A stretch of DNA of 43,830 nt from Bacteroidota bacterium. Its GTDB lineage: Bacteria; Bacteroidota; Bacteroidia; Sphingobacteriales; Sphingobacteriaceae. Of this stretch, positions 43,423 to 43,830 are shown piece after piece. Numbering within the stretch: the stretch's first letter is position 1; every line of letters starts with the position of its first letter. A model generated the notes under the pieces. The model ran no database searches. It saw only the letters and a list, made by a program, of their open reading frames with translations, and was not told the origin of the DNA. The position numbers were made by a program, and so were the translations under genes. The stretch spans positions 1 through 43,830 of the forward strand of contig JABDBM010000029.1 in NCBI GenBank assembly GCA_013288685.1, given 5' to 3'.

Positions 43423-43830
43423 ATGAAAAGAGTCTTGGCTACCATTGCGTTTTTATTACTTATCGGAAAATTTTCGTTTTCTCAATGTATTGACAAAAAA
43501 CTGATACTGGAAGGCTTCCAATTTAGCAACGATAAAGATTCCGGCGATGCTACTGATAATGTTATTTATGGAACAGCTTATACCTTTTACGCCAATGGGG
43601 ATATCTATAACGCAGGGAACTATTTGGTGAAAAACCCATTAGATATTACACAAGCAAAAGCCAACGCTTCAAAATACAAACACAGAGCTGATAGTGTGAT
43701 AAAAGCTTATGCTGGCAAAGATTTCTTCGCTGACATCCATTTTCAGTCTGTAAGTGTTTCATACCCAAATCCTGAATTAATAGCCGACAGTCTCTTAGAG
43801 AACAATGATTTATACAAACAAGATAGCGTA
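43423..43830 (+). CDS. Uncharacterised secreted protein (3' truncated by the window edge)
   Basis: The frame runs open from the ATG at 43423 to the window end, 136 codons. The start MKRVLATIAFLLLIGKFSFS is a clear signal peptide; QC follows but the preceding residues do not form a standard lipobox. The mature part begins CIDKKLILEGFQFSND and contains IYGTAYTFYANGDIYNAG. I recognise no family. The N-terminal 130 residues look soluble and mixed alpha/beta. It lies downstream of the divergent GC-rich oxidoreductase gene, with a 261-base gap in which I see nothing specific. Confidence 0.7.
   Translation, partial: MKRVLATIAFLLLIGKFSFSQCIDKKLILEGFQFSNDKDSGDATDNVIYGTAYTFYANGDIYNAGNYLVKNPLDITQAKANASKYKHRADSVIKAYAGKDFFADIHFQSVSVSYPNPELIADSLLENNDLYKQDSV

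Overview
The window reads as a chromosomal segment of a Bacteroidota bacterium, most likely Sphingobacteriaceae close to Mucilaginibacter or Pedobacter. The reasons are promoters of the TTTG / TAnnTTTG type, starts mostly without Shine-Dalgarno sequences, AT-rich intergenic DNA around genes of moderate GC, and many Bacteroidota-style proteins (DUF4369-TlpA, MFS of the DUF5690 kind, PorT-like barrel, short MurQ, YiaA-like and four-helix-bundle S23 proteins). This placement is inference from gene content; no rRNA is present.

Layout. 1-3664: a 5'-truncated dienelactone hydrolase, a secreted alpha/beta hydrolase, a Tat-exported M19 dipeptidase and msrA. 4041-9888: a probable phosphonate-catabolism island. 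A minus-strand operon (MFS transporter, zinc dehydrogenase, phosphonatase-like HAD hydrolase) and a GNAT gene face a plus-strand pair (secreted esterase, FAD oxidoreductase of the phosphonate-associated type). 10114-20698: hybrid histidine kinase, valS, M13 endopeptidase, sulfotransferase, a barrel protein and an RraB-like/TPR fusion. 20767-26303: a methionine operon, SAM-I riboswitch > metH > S23 four-helix-bundle gene > metF. 26738-33634: Bax-inhibitor-1 homologue, an unknown acidic protein, murQ, an S41 protease, der and era. 33667-34721: a strong promoter, two identical initiator tRNA genes and two decayed tRNA copies bracketing a second S23 gene. 34953-41894: esterase-TPR protein, YiaA-like protein, an unknown helical protein, a TlpA-type thioredoxin, a secreted peroxiredoxin and an MFS transporter. 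42244-43161: one GC-rich quinone-oxidoreductase gene that looks foreign. A truncated secreted protein starts at 43423.

The most unusual signal is not a gene. Many intergenic gaps are filled by pairs of arms built from a short stuttering word, with the second arm in inverted orientation and a largely different word at each locus. They often lie within a few bases of start or stop codons. One such pair encloses the S23 (Avd-like fold) gene inside the metH-metF gap, another stands just upstream of the second S23 gene, and a heptamer array of the same style is inserted in frame inside valS. A separate family, a MITE-like palindrome at 38499-38707 with a partial copy at 40652-40700, supplies the C-terminus of a transporter. 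I propose the S23-gene-plus-inverted-word-arms arrangement as the candidate undescribed system. The arms are visible in the sequence; any mechanistic link to the S23 protein is inference.
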